A DNA stretch of 64,000 nt from contig NC_054708.1 in NCBI RefSeq assembly GCF_016097555.1, positions 23,921,916-23,985,915 of the forward strand. The letters are read 5' to 3'. A program made the position numbers and the translations under genes. Source of the DNA: Gigantopelta aegis (lineage: Eukaryota > Mollusca > Gastropoda > Neomphalida > Peltospiridae). Below, in pieces: positions 45,683 through 58,600 of the stretch; position 1 is the first letter of the stretch; each line of letters begins with the position of its first letter. The notes under the pieces are model-generated. The model searched no databases, had not been told where the DNA came from, and worked only from the letters and a program-made list of their open reading frames with translations.

Positions 45683-46933
45683 TGTCACGGGGATCCTATA
45701 ATACCCGTAACTGAATGAAACACGATTGTCCAAATATCTCTCCTATCTGTATATCTATTAGATCTCTCTGTAACAGGCAGTTATACCCGCTGTGGCTCGT
45801 CTAGGTATGATCAGAGATAAGATCTTATATAAAGTATATATAATATAGCACGTTTAGTTCACTAGAAAACACAACAAAAACACAATACACTTTGGAATCT
45901 GTATTAACCTACGCTGACAAATGTACAGCCGCAGTAGTTAATTAACAACAACCAATAATAACAACCCAGAACTAATCACTTAATTAGTTAATCTCTAGGT
46001 GTCTAGTTTACACAATATGCTAATCACTTCACCGTGACACAACACCCACACGTGTGATAATTGAGAAACGCTGCCAGGGGAACTTAATTAATAAAGGAAT
46101 TACAACTCTATTCCTAACTGGTTAATTTTTAATTAACCCTTACTACTCATTCAGTAACGTGTGATAATTTAGAAACGCTTCCAGGGGAACTTAATTAATA
46201 AAGGAATTACAACTCTATTCCTAACTGGTTAATTTTTAATTAACCCTAACTACTCATTCAATAACCTTGTAATACAGACTTAATACTGGTACCTATCACA
46301 ATAAAGACAATAACCTACAGTTTACCTAGGTCCTCTAGGATGACTGGCTAAGCTTTAATAATTATTTAGACAGTGAGCCTACAGCTTACTGCGTCAGATG
46401 ACCGGCAGCACCGTCTAAATAATATTGGTATAATACAGTATTAAAATATTTAAAGTCACATCAATCACATCAAGGTTATACACAGAGCAGAAAATATATA
46501 ATTACCAAGTCCAAACGGACGAGCGTTCCCTGGAAGCCTTCCAATATGTTTCTCACCGATATCTCTAAAACCCTAGCTATTTATCATAAAAGCCGAATAT
46601 CGCCTGGGGGCACAACGCGGTACCTCACGTATCATGAGATATTTCCCCAACTCCCAGAGACGCATTTTTCTCTTAGACGACCAGACTGGCTGTCGCCATT
46701 CCGCGAACAATCCCCTGGTCATAAACAGCACTACCGGAGTTATTACGTAACTACTGGCCACATGTGCTGGTCCGGGTGTGTATTGGAAAGTACAGCTCGA
46801 CGACCGTCGCGCAGAGGTATTACGTAACAAGTTGCCCACCTGGGCTTAACTGCATATTGGAACTGCACACGGCCCTCTAAAACAATTAATATCGCCACAG
46901 GCGAAAACAAAATTAAGAGCATGTGCCGTCACA
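45683..46933 (+). mobile_element. Solo LTR (copy 1)
   Basis: 1251 bp, starting TGTCACGGGG and ending CCGTCACA, with a perfect 5-bp target duplication ATAAC (45678-45682, 46934-46938). About 107-bp internal direct repeat (from 46050 and 46157). Full-length match to 50446-51694. No gag-pol remains, so it arose by recombination between two LTRs. Orientation is arbitrary. Confidence 0.92.
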
Positions 46934-47012
46934 ATAACTAAGTATAAACACAGACACACATAAAAACACAAACATACATACATACGCACATATACTCACA
47001 CATACAAACACA

Positions 47013-47080
47013 TACCTACCTACCTACCTACCTACCTACCTACCTACCTACCTATCAACCTCCCTACCTACCTACCTACA
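47013..47080. repeat. (CCTA)n microsatellite
   Basis: Mostly CTAC units. Preceded by CATA-type repeats from 46970. Not telomeric (TTAGGG) repeats. Confidence 0.9.
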
Positions 47081-47092
47081 TACTTTCTTCTT

Positions 47093-47322
47093 TTTTAACG
47101 ACACCACTGGAGCATATTGATTAATTAATCATCGACGATTGAATGTCAAAAATTTGGCAACTCCAACACACAGTCATGAGAGGAAACCCGCCATATTTTA
47201 CCAACGCAGCAAGGGATCCCCTATATGCACCACCATCCCACAGGCAGGATAGCACATACCACGGCCTTTGATATACCAGTCGTGGAACGAGAAATAACAT
47301 AATGGACCCACCGACGGGGATT
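47093..47322 (-). mobile_element. SINE-A, antisense
   Basis: TTTAACGACACCACTGGAGC to CCACCGACGGGGATT, 5' truncated in the head. Confidence 0.8.
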
Positions 47323-47542
47323 AAGTTTACAGTCAACCTCGACATACACACAATATATAGATATTCATACAATACATACTAGCCAGCGCCAGGTCTGTCC
47401 ACTGTTTTATGCACGTAAGCGGAATCGACCCATGCATATAGTTGTGTTAAAGAGCATCCTTTTTATGGATGCCTCAATAGCTCAAAAGGTATCGTGGTAA
47501 GTCTGCAAGTGGCTGGCGATTCGGTGCCATAGATGCCAGAAA

Positions 47543-47681
<139 letters not shown>

Positions 47682-48096
47682 AATACATATATATTGGAAG
47701 AGTGAGGTAAATAGTTTTGCGAAATATCTATTCATATTACTGTTATCAAGCGATTTAAAAATTCACGATACTATTGCAATACTATTGCAATAGTACTATC
47801 ACTATTGCGATACTATCACAATTATGAATAGTATTATAACTATTACAATACTACTGCAATAGTAATACTAACCCCAATAGTCACCACTAGATATTATACT
47901 CTTCAGAAAAAAGTTGGGGAATTTAAAATGCAAATGTCATTACCAAAGATTGGAACTATATAATTCGCGATCTTGACTCTTCACAGAACCGTCGATAAAT
48001 CTGTTTGAGTGATTACTAATGTTAATTTTGCTGAATCTCATGATCAGTTAACCCTTGTTCTTTGGATGTTATGCATTGTTTGTCTTGGAATTAGTG

Positions 48097-49089
48097 ATGT
48101 GGCGTCTACGACACGAAGAACGCCTAAGGGCTATTGGAATGTTACACACTGGTAGAATTCAGCGTGATGTAGCCGGCATTTTCAATGTTTCGCCGTCTGT
48201 GATCTGCAGACTATGGAACAGATACCAGCAGACCCAAAACGTTGACGATCGACCTCGTTCGGGGTGTCCCAGGTCAACCGCACGAGTCCAGGATCAATTC
48301 ATCAGAACCCAGGTTCTACGAAATCAAGCCCAAACAGCGACTCAAATCGCTACACAGTTATAACAATCTATTGGGGTCCGAGTGACGGGTCAGAAATTAG
48401 AAATCGTCTACATGCAGCTCATCTGCATGGTCGGCGATCACCTGCTGTGTCACCGTTAACGAATCGCCACATGGTAAACAGGCGCCACTGGTGTACACAG
48501 CGTCGAAACTGGGGAAATCGTCGATGGTCTCTAGTAATGTTTTCTGGCGAGTCCAGAATCACTCTAGACTTCTTGGATAAGCGTGGTCGCGTTTGGCGAC
48601 CTCGAAATGAACGCCAAACAAACGCCAACCTCAGGCCATGTGGCAGATTTGGTTGTGGTTCAGTTATAATGTGGGGTGGCATCACTATGACTGACAGAAC
48701 ACCACTCCAATTGAGGGCCACTGGTCAGTACTACCGGGATAACATACTGGCATTGATTGTTGTCCCGTTTGTTCGCCGTCGACGGTTTGTGTTTCAGGAT
48801 GACAGTGCTCGGGCCCACAGTGCACATATCGTAAATGACTACCTTCAGCAGCAAAACATTAGCAGAATGCCATGGCCATTGGCCAGCAATGAGCCCTGAC
48901 CTTTCCCTCATAGAGTACGTCTGGGACATGGTCGGGAGACGTGTACGGCGACGTCAACGGCTGCCGGCTACTTTAGCTGAACTTAGCCAGACGCTGCAAG
49001 AAGAGTCTGATAGACTTTCTCAAATCATCAACCACTCCAATCTCAGTCAGACTCCTCAATGTCTGCTTGCTTCCGCCGCGCCTAGGTAG
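48097..49089 (+). pseudogene. Tc1-like transposase pseudogene
   Basis: Starts MWRLRHEERLRAIGML with an HTH and the GCPRSTARVQDQFIR linker, then TAA at 48361-48363. The frame is lost and regained to SLVMFSGESRITLDFLDK, GCGSVIMWGGI and VFQDDSARAHSAHIV, then shifts near 48890 to MSPDLSLIEYVWDMVGRR. The first catalytic Asp (normally in the F-x-D-E-S-R context) is Gly. Inactive. No matching terminal repeats were found, so the element is truncated or decayed at its ends. Confidence 0.9.
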
Positions 49090-49498
49090 GGTGTTATACC
49101 ACGTGTCTATGGATATAATATTATGTTTTGGATGACCCCTCAATCAATACATTTAAATTTCTTCAATATCACGTGAGAAACTCAGCGCCTGCGCAAAATT
49201 AAAACTTAATAACATAAAATCCCAGTTGGATTGGCGTCCCGCCACACAGTTGGCCAATGCGTGTAGTTGAACTAGTTAATGTAAAGTGAGCGTAGCGAAA
49301 CGATAGTGGTGTGGTGGACCTTATATGTACCAAACGGAACTGGAAAATCTATTCTAAATGCTTAAATAATACAAATATTCTAGGTACTGCAGCTTTAAAT
49401 TTCTCGGAACAACCTTCACCTTTATGACAACAAGGACACTTCTGAAGGTCACAGAGTTGACAACAGTAGTTTGCCCCCGATTATTTTATTCCTGCAAG
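49090..49498 (+). promoter_or_regulatory. PGAM 5' flank / presumed promoter and 5' UTR
   Basis: Lies between the decayed Tc1 transposase and the PGAM start. Contains a CCAAT box (49254-49258) and an inverted ATTGG (49230-49234), 24 bases apart. No clear TATA box. The transcription start cannot be fixed from sequence. An in-frame ATG at 49424 lies in the presumed leader. Confidence 0.35.
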
Positions 49499-49627
49499 AT
49501 GACAGCTTATACCATAGTTCTTGTGCGTCACGGAGAGAGTGAATGGAACCAGAAAAATCTGTTCTGTGGCTGGTTTGACGCCGATTTGTCCGAGACTGGT
49601 ATAAAAGAAGCTATATCGGCTGGAAAG
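49499..49627 (+). CDS. PGAM1: PGAM exon 1 (residues 1-43)
   Basis: Encodes the first beta strand and the RHG phosphohistidine loop (His11). Ends AGK followed by the donor GTAGTT. Phase 0. Confidence 0.96.
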
Positions 49628-52600
49628 GTAGTTCAGTGTCCCGGTGTAATGTATTTCCGATATAATAATATTGTCGTTTCTGAGTACAGGTGGATATGTG
49701 TGTGGCGGTGTGTGTATGTGTGGCTCATAGTAAGGTGTAATTCATTAAATAAGATAGAGCTAATTGCATTAATGATCCCTACTTATTTCCATTATGTATG
49801 CATGTTGTCATTAATTCCTTTGTGCATGGACACCCCCCCCCCCCCCCACCCCCCCAAGGTCCGTAGTACAAGGGACACATTAAGTCAATATGTTTCTTGC
49901 GTGCAGGGCGAGTTGCTTCAATCTATTTAGCAAATTTAAAATGGTGGGGACATTTTTGTTGTTGTTGGAAGATTTATTTTCTTAATAATAATGCAAGTAG
50001 GCCTCTAGAAGTACGTCGATCTCGCCCATGGCGAGATAGCCGTAAATCCTATTTCCTACTGGGCGAAATCGCCGTACATTTTATAAAGGATTGGCACTGT
50101 TTAGAATGTTTATATTATTAAAATTAATTAATGTATAGACTTATTCTTATTCAGTGCATGTTGGTGTGGTTTTTTTAAAAATGTTTTTCATTGATGATTG
50201 TGTTAGTTTATGTTTACACCTTGGCCAGATTGGGCAAGATCTCCGACATGTTTTTCTTCTGTGTAGAAGCTGGTTATGATGTAACTAGATTGTATTAATA
50301 ATGTTTAAAATGTATATATTATTAAAATCAATTAATGTTTGGTAAGCTATTTGTTGATTATCCATAACACTCAAAATCCTAACATAGTTAATTAATGTTT
50401 GACTTAACATTAAGCGCAATTTTCTTTCATTGCAAAATTCGACACTGTCACGGGGATTCTATAATTCCCGTAACCGAATAAAACACGATTATCAAAATCT
50501 CTCTCCTAACTGTATATCTATTAGATCTCTCTGTAACAGGCTGTTAAACCTAGTATGGCTCGTCTCTAGGTATGATCAGAGATACGATCTTATATAAAGT
50601 ATATATAATATAGCACGTTAGTTCTCTAGAAAACACAACAAAAACACAATACACTTTGGAATCTGTATTAATCTACGCTGACAAATGTACAGCCGTAGTA
50701 GTAAATTAATAACAACAATAATAACAACCCAGAACTGATCACTTAATTAGTTAATCTCTGGGTGTCTAGTTACACAATATGCGAATCACTTCACCGTTAC
50801 ACCACACCCGCACGTGTGATAATTGAGAAACGCTTACAGGAGAAGTTAATTAATAAAGGAATTACAACACCATTCCTAACTGGTTAATTTATAATTAACC
50901 CTTACTACTCGTTCAGTAACGTGTGATAATTTAGAACGCTTCTTGGGGAACTTAATTAATAAAGGAATTACAGCTCTATTCCTAACGGGTTAATGTTTTT
51001 AATTAACCCTAACTACTCTTCAGTAATCTTGTAACACAGAATTAATACTTATCACAATAAAGACAATAACCTACAGTTTACCCAGGTCGGCTGGGATGAC
51101 TGGCTAAGCTTTATATTACCAAATACTCATATAATGTTAGAACAATAAGTCTACGATTTACTTCGTCAGATGACCGAAGACACTGTCTAAAGAATATTGG
51201 TATAATACAGTATTAAAATATTTAAGTCACATCAATCACATCAAGGTTATACACAGAGCAGAAATGATATTTACCAAAGTCCAAACGGACTAACGTTCCC
51301 AGGAGCCGTCCTAAATTCGTTCTCCTAGATATCTCTAAATCCTAGCTATTTATTCCAAAATCAGAATTGGCCTGGGGGAACAAGGCGGCACCTCACGTAT
51401 CATCTCATAGTCTGACTCTCTTAGAGTCGGTATTATTTCTCTCTGATCGTCAGACTACTGACGCCATCGTCGCCAAAATCATGGTCGTCGAAACCGCACT
51501 CGCAGAGGTATTACGTAACTACTCGCCACATGGCCTCCACACCTCGCTAAGTGCATATTGGAACGCAAGAATCGCGCGAGAAGTATTACGTAACAAGTTG
51601 GCCACCTGGGCTACGGGCAATAAACTGCACACGGCCCTCCAACACAAGTAAAATCGCCACAGGCGAAAACAAATTAAGAGCATGTACCGTGACAGACACA
51701 TTCATATGGCCTAAGTGAAGATGGCATCTTTTCAAAATAAGCTTACAATTATGTATGTTTTAAAACATTGACTGTTGTAATGTCTCTGGAATACAAAAAA
51801 CACAAAAACAATTTAATGTAATGTAAATAATATTTTTATTAGCGTAAAATACATAAAACTGTTAATGTCATATATACACTTATAATATAACAACCAAAAA
51901 TAATACAATCAATCAATCATTTATTTCTATATATGAATCACATAGAAATTTTTACATAATAGGAGACAAAATATGTATAAAGAACAATAATATTAAGTAT
52001 AAAAGTATACTATCTGAAACAAATGAGGCCAATTTTTATGTATGGGCATAATCATACAAAGTGTAAACAAACAAAAACTATTTTTCCTGTTCCCCGAAAC
52101 ACAAATAAAAAAATATATTTGGCCTTTAATAAATGTTTCATCGATGTCATATCCTGGTAGAGAATGTTAACAAAGCAGACTTTCTTTAAAATTAGTGGCT
52201 ATTTTTGGAAGCGGACATTTTGGTATTAGTGAAAAGTGGTTATATCCTAATCGGTTCCTCAAAATAAAATGACATTTATCTTTTATTTTGACAGATGCAA
52301 ATCTTGCGCAGCGCGTGAGCACGCTAAATATCATCCTTTCCTGTTAGGGCATTGTTTATCCTTTCCATTTAAATATAATATGTACGGTGACTTTGCCCAA
52401 TAAGAAATGGGATTTATGGCTATCTCGCCACGGGCGAGATCGACGTTGGGCGAGATCGACGGGCTCCGGCCTCTAGGCCTACTTCAATCAGGATTTAGTG
52501 AGTAAAGTAGGTTATACATTTTTGGTTTGTGTGTCCATTTGTTGCACTATTTCGGTTGAGACACAGTTGAAACATGGTTGAAACATGGTGCCACAAGTTT

Positions 52601-55600
52601 TGAATATCAGCTATATATATGGGGTATGTAACAATATCCGGATGTAGAAAGAACCACACTTTCTACGTCCCTTTGGACAAGGTCTCCCTGTATCAGATTT
52701 GATTGTCATCTGCTTGATCATTTGTGAAATTTTTCTTCATAATGTAGAACCATTTTCAACAACAATAAGTTCAAACAAATAAGTAATGTATCTTAATAGA
52801 ACACTTTATAACCCCATAAAACAATTAATTTTTAAAAGTAATTTTTATTCATAAACATTGGCAGACACAGTGGGTTTTTGCCCGTTTCAAGTTTCAACCA
52901 GTACACGGTGTACTGTAACCCAATGTTTCTCTGAGAGACAGCGTTAATATATATCAAATATGCATGTTAATTAATATTCAGTGGACTATTATAGCTACCC
53001 TATTAAACAAAAAATCCACCCCTTCAATAGCATCTGCTCATAATGAAAATATCTGAACATCGTATGTAAATGTTTGTTATAGAGTTGTCTATGTGGCATC
53101 ACCAGTGGGGTATTCTTCTTCTTCGTTCAAATTTATAAAAATTGTCTCATACAGATATTCAGATCTAAGTGGTGAATTGGGCAGTTCCCAGCGGGTATAA
53201 CCTAGACAAGAGTAGTTTTCCCCCAATTATGAAGAGTATCCCATTGCATTGTGGCAGTGGGTTTTCTGTCAATATCTGTGTTGTCTGTAACCATATATAT
53301 ATGTCTGACACAATATAACCTTAATTAAAATGTTTTGAGTACATCATTAAATAAAACATTCCTTCCTTCCATCAACCTAGTTTAATGTAATAAAATAAAG
53401 AAAATACATAATATGAAAGACGTTTAGTTATTATTTAAATGTTGTGTAATAATGTTAGGTCTTTCCATTAAGAAAACCAGTCGAATCTAAGATATCAGGG
53501 TTTCCAACTGACAACTGCCAAGTGAATCGGTACAGGGAGATTGTGTTGTAATATGATTATAATGTATTATTTACCCTTTGAATCATAATACAGGATTCGT
53601 AGCGGTCTTTAAATTACTTGAAAGTCTTTGAATTTGAAAAAATTTTTTTTAGGTCTTTGAAAGTCTTTGAATTGTAATAAAAGTCTTTAAGAGTCTTTAA
53701 ATTTTCATATTGTGTTTATTCTTTTATTTTATTGTTAATTTTTCTTCAATCAACGTCAATATTCTGACCTTCCTTCTGCTGGCATAGCTACATCATAACA
53801 CAAACTGAAATATTTAAAAATATATTTTTTAATTCAAAGTTTGCTTTGTTACATGTGTTGTTTCAGATGCTGAAAGAAAAGAAGTACACGTTTGATGTAG
53901 CCTTTACCAGTGTATTGAAAAGAGCCATCAAAACTCTGTATTACATTCAAGATCAGACCGACCATCACTGGATCCCAGTCATCCGACACTGGCGACTCAA
54001 TGAGCGACATTACGGAGGGTTGCAGGGTCTGAATAAATCGGAAACTGCAGCCAAGTATGGTGAAGCACAAGTGAAGGTGGGAATCAGTAATACAGTTAAC
54101 ATACATGTCTGTTAAAACACAATTTTATACTGACTACTCACTGGCCTAAATTATACAATATCAGTATTTTAAGTTGGTGAATTCTTTTAGATTTGGGACG
54201 GAACATAGCCGAATGGTAAAGCACTTGCTTGATGCGTGTTCGGTCTAGGCTCGATCCCTGTCAATGGGCCCATTGGGCTATTTCTCATTCCAGCCAGTGC
54301 ACCACGACTGGTATATTAAAGGTCGCGGTATGTACTATCCTGTCTGTGGGATGCTGCACATAAAAGATCTTTTTGCTACTAATGGAAGAATGTAATGTTT
54401 CCTATTTATGACTATATGTCAAGATTACCAACTGTTTGACATTCAATAGCTGATTATTAATAAATCAATGTGTTCTAGTGCTGTCTTTAAACAAAACAAA
54501 CTTTTATTTTAGATTTACACAAATGTTGATAACTAAATTATAGTTTAAAGGAACTATCCAGAGTTTTTAACCCTATCAAGAGTTCCGTTTGTTCCCCACA
54601 ACAAAATAAACACAGCCTTTTTCTGCTTTTACTATCTTACCATAACGTGTTTTAAATATAAAGTATTAATATACTGATAAATTCATTTGGAATTACCTTT
54701 GGCTGAATTATTTCAAATTTCATTTGGCTGTTGTTTTAAAAAAATCCTTACAGGAATAACTACAAAACATGATGTCCAGAAATGCATTTATTATCCAGAA
54801 TTATTCCAATTCTAAGCAAGAAAATGTAAGTAAATTGTAATTTTGATAACTATGTAAAAATATTTTATTTGCCAAAAACCTTTTAAAATGGCTACAAACT
54901 CAAAATAGTTCTTTTAATACTTAATTATTTTGAAATGTTCCATAATGTTAAATCGCAGTGATTATGACAGTGAATACACAAATATATATTGGGGGTAAAT
55001 ATAACATTGCTGACAACTGGTAATAATTATTGGTAACATGAAATTCTGATATCAGAAATATATGAGAACAGTTGTAGTAATGTACTAGCATAATAGCAAC
55101 CTAACAATCGTTGACGTACAGCTTAAAATTAAAGACTTCACATATTAGTTTTTTGTTTGTTGTATCTGTATGCATCTACTCACTACGCCTTTTTATGTTT
55201 GTTAGATATGGCGTCGCTCTTATGATACTCCACCCCCAGCACTCACGGAGAAAGACGAACACTGGTCTGGAAAAGATCGCAAATATGCAGTATGGAATAA
55301 GTTTTTATTTATTTGCTTGTTTGTTATAAATACATGTTGTTCAAGTATTTACTCTTTATTGTGTGACATTTATACACATGTTATTCAACCTTTTCTTCTC
55401 AAACCAGTGCCCCATGACTGGTATGGCAAAGGTGATGGCATGTGCTGTTCTGTTTATGAGAAAGTATATCGGGTGTCCCCCAAAAACGATAATCTAATTG
55501 AATATGGAATTGTATAAAAAGTATGGGGACATTAATTTTGATATTTTACACCCATTACTATATGGATATTTGCCACCTTCAGTGAATAGTTAGGCCCATG

Positions 55601-58600
55601 GGTCAAATATTTTTAAAATAGCAACAGATTAGAAACTGTAAATAAAAACTATGTGATTCTCATTGCACTTATTGCTTGTTATTCACTTTGGAAATTAAGG
55701 GAAAATAACTCAACAGTATTGTTCAGTGATGTTGGTAAAATTTACCTAAATCTTGTACATAAAGTTTTGTGTTAAAAGCAGTGATACATGTATATTTATA
55801 TAAATTATTATGCTCGTTCATATTGTTAAAATGCAATAACTTTAGATTTTTTTTATGTTTTTGTAGGACTTGGATAAAAGTGTGATTCCGGCATGTGAAT
55901 GCCTGAAGGACACTGTAAACCGAGTACTGCCCTTCTGGTATGATGTCATTGTTCCAACAATCAAGGTGTGTGGAGAAAAAAACCCCCATATTTGTGGGGA
56001 GCCAAAGCATTTTTTTGTCTTCATTATAACAATGCACTCTAATTTTAGCCATCAAACCATTATATGTGTAATTTTATCAATATTATCATTTCTGCTGGAT
56101 ATTTTTCCCCCAGTCATGTTAACGTTTCTTGCACATCTCTTAAAGAGAATAATGTGTAATATTTGTGATGTCACATGGTCATCGATTTAAAGATAGTTGA
56201 TTGTAGGCCTCTAAAATTTGTGAAAATAATTGTTTTATTTGGGCATTGCACATGCAAATCTAATTTTGCATTACCTGTTCTTTGTTCGTTCACAATGTAT
56301 GGCACCATTTACAGGGACATAATGGCAGGGGACAATATTTCAAAATCTTGGGTTACAACCGGAACTCTGTTCACATGATGTTTTACCTGGGCAACTAATT
56401 GCTTGGTTACACAAAATATATTAGCATAGCAAATAAAGTTCTGATGATTCTGAAATTTGTTAGTTTAATTTTAGAATGTAACAGTTTACCAGGTAACCGG
56501 TTGGTAGTTTGCGTAGGTTTAAAGTTGCTTAAGCGACAGACATGAACAGAACGATGGTTCGTGTGAAATATTGTGCCCTGTAACGGGTTACGTAAACTAT
56601 AGATTAGTTACCTGGATTAAATTTCAATTGTCAGAGGCCAGCACCCATATTTTCGAAGCTATCTAAGCACTATAAAATTGTAAAACCATTGTAGGTTGTG
56701 ATGTCACTACAGAACACGCCATAGTGACATCATAACATAAATAGTTTTACGATTTCTTAGGCTGAGATTGCTTTGAAAATCTGGGTCCTGGATTGGCTTC
56801 CTCAATGAAATTAACACCCCTGAAAACATTTGATACTTATGATGTAGAAATTAATGGTGCAAGCATCAGTGCAATAAATACATTTTTGTTGGAAAAGACC
56901 GTTAAAATTCTTTTAAACTTAGTATTTGAGGAAATGTAAGAATAAAATATTACACCTGTTGCAATTAGATACAATACGAAAACCTCACCATTTAAGGGGA
57001 GCTATCACTCTCGCTCCCCATCACTCTTCTGAAGCTAGTTCAAGGAGAGTAATTTTTAGCCCCCCCCCCCCCCCCCCCCTTAGCATGTAAATTTATACAC
57101 TGGTAGGAATTCTCCTCGGATCAGCTGTTTTGAAACAAATTGTTGTAAGATAAGTGATATCTATAGTTAGTATGCTCTGTATATTACATGTAAGTAGATA
57201 AATATATATTTTTTATAATGAAGGTGATTTTTGAGTGTGTCAGTGATATTTCTGCATATATGAGAAGATTTATCTTGTGATGACTGTTTTTGTGTTTCAG
57301 TCAGGAAAGAAGGTGATCATATCAGCACATGGCAACAGTTTAAGAGCTCTGGTTAAATATCTAGATAACATGAGTGACGAGGAAATTCCAGGCCTCAATA
57401 TTCCAACTGGTATGTAGATACATTTTGCTAATGCACTTCATTTGCTAATTTAATAAATATTCATTAAAAATTAACTTTATAGTAAAGTGAAGTTAAAACC
57501 AGACCCAATTTGTTTTGCCAATTTTCAGATGACATTATGTATGTTTTCATTTTTTTAAAAACAGAAGCTATTTCAGTTTTGCAAAAATAATTGAAAATCT
57601 TACAATAAAACTGCTTTTTGCTGAAAAGAAAAATTACCCTAAACTATAGTGATGTAATTTGTGAGGATTTTCCCCAACTGCAGCTGTGTAATGACAAACT
57701 GAAAAGAAACACTATGTGCTGTGATGTTGTGCTCCAAAGAGTTGCTTCCCTTGAGTTAAGCAATTGAAGGTTAGAGAAAAACAGATTAAAAAAATAAGGT
57801 GGTTTTTTTCATTCAGTATTGGAAGAAAAGTCAGTAACCATAAGTCCTGATTTGTGTTTTGTAAGGAACAGAATGTGTATTTAATAACATTTTAAACTAT
57901 TTTGATGTCTTGATATACATTTTTGTATAATATAAAAATGTATATCAAGACATCAAAATAGTTTAAAATAGTATAGTTATTGTGACAATTGGTTTGGATT
58001 ATAAGAAGTAAAGTTTGTTTTGTTTAATGACACCACTGGAGCTCATTGATTAATTAATCATCGGTTATTGGATGTCAAACATTTGGTAATTCTGACTCAT
58101 AGTCATCGGAGGAAACCCTCTACATTTTTCCTAATGAATCAACTGATCTTTTATATGCACTTTCCCATAGACAGGAAAGCACATACCACGGCCTTTGTCC
58201 AGTTGTTTGTGCACTGGTTAGAATGAGAGAAAAAACCCAATCAGCTGAATGGATCCACCGAGGTGGTTCGATCCTGCGACGTAAGCACTTCTTGCAAGCA
58301 CTCAGCCGACTGAGCTAAATCCCGCCCTGGATTATAAGAAAGGAAATATGCTGCCTCCACATAAGCTGTTCCTACCAAACAGCAGCAAGGAATCTCTTAC
58401 ATGTACTTCACTAAAACTGAGCAGCACATTGATAGCCTGTCATGAAGCAGTAGTTGGGATGGGAAAAACCCAATGGGTTACTTCGAGGGGAATCGATCCT
58501 GTGTCCCTATTGTACCTTGTGCAAACATTCTTACACTAAGGGGCGGGATGTAGCTCAGTGGTACAGCGCCCGCCTGATACGGGATCGATCTAGGATCGAT

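Larger units (their letters stand above)
49628..53866 (+). other. PGAM intron 1
   Basis: A 4.2-kb intron. It holds a C-tract (49829-49856), an inverted-repeat element (49995-52484) split by a solo LTR (50446-51694), a SINE-B tail (53230-53371) and a repeat built of AAGTCTTTGA-like words (53600-53705) related to the one at 31470-31575. Positions 52485-53230 show nothing recognisable. Confidence 0.8.

Noticed and set aside
46546..46839. Frames of 88-94 codons here and at 51367-51651
   Set aside because: They lie in the non-coding solo LTRs and the frame is not kept between the two LTR copies.
47013..47080. Telomere-like repeat
   Set aside because: The unit is CCTA, not the CCCTAA/TTAGGG repeat expected for molluscs.
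58253..58327. tRNA gene suggested by A- and B-box sequences
   Set aside because: It is the head of a SINE with target duplications: no matching 3' acceptor strand or anticodon arm follows. The same applies to the heads at 966, 4058, 44158, 54195, 58541 and 62744.
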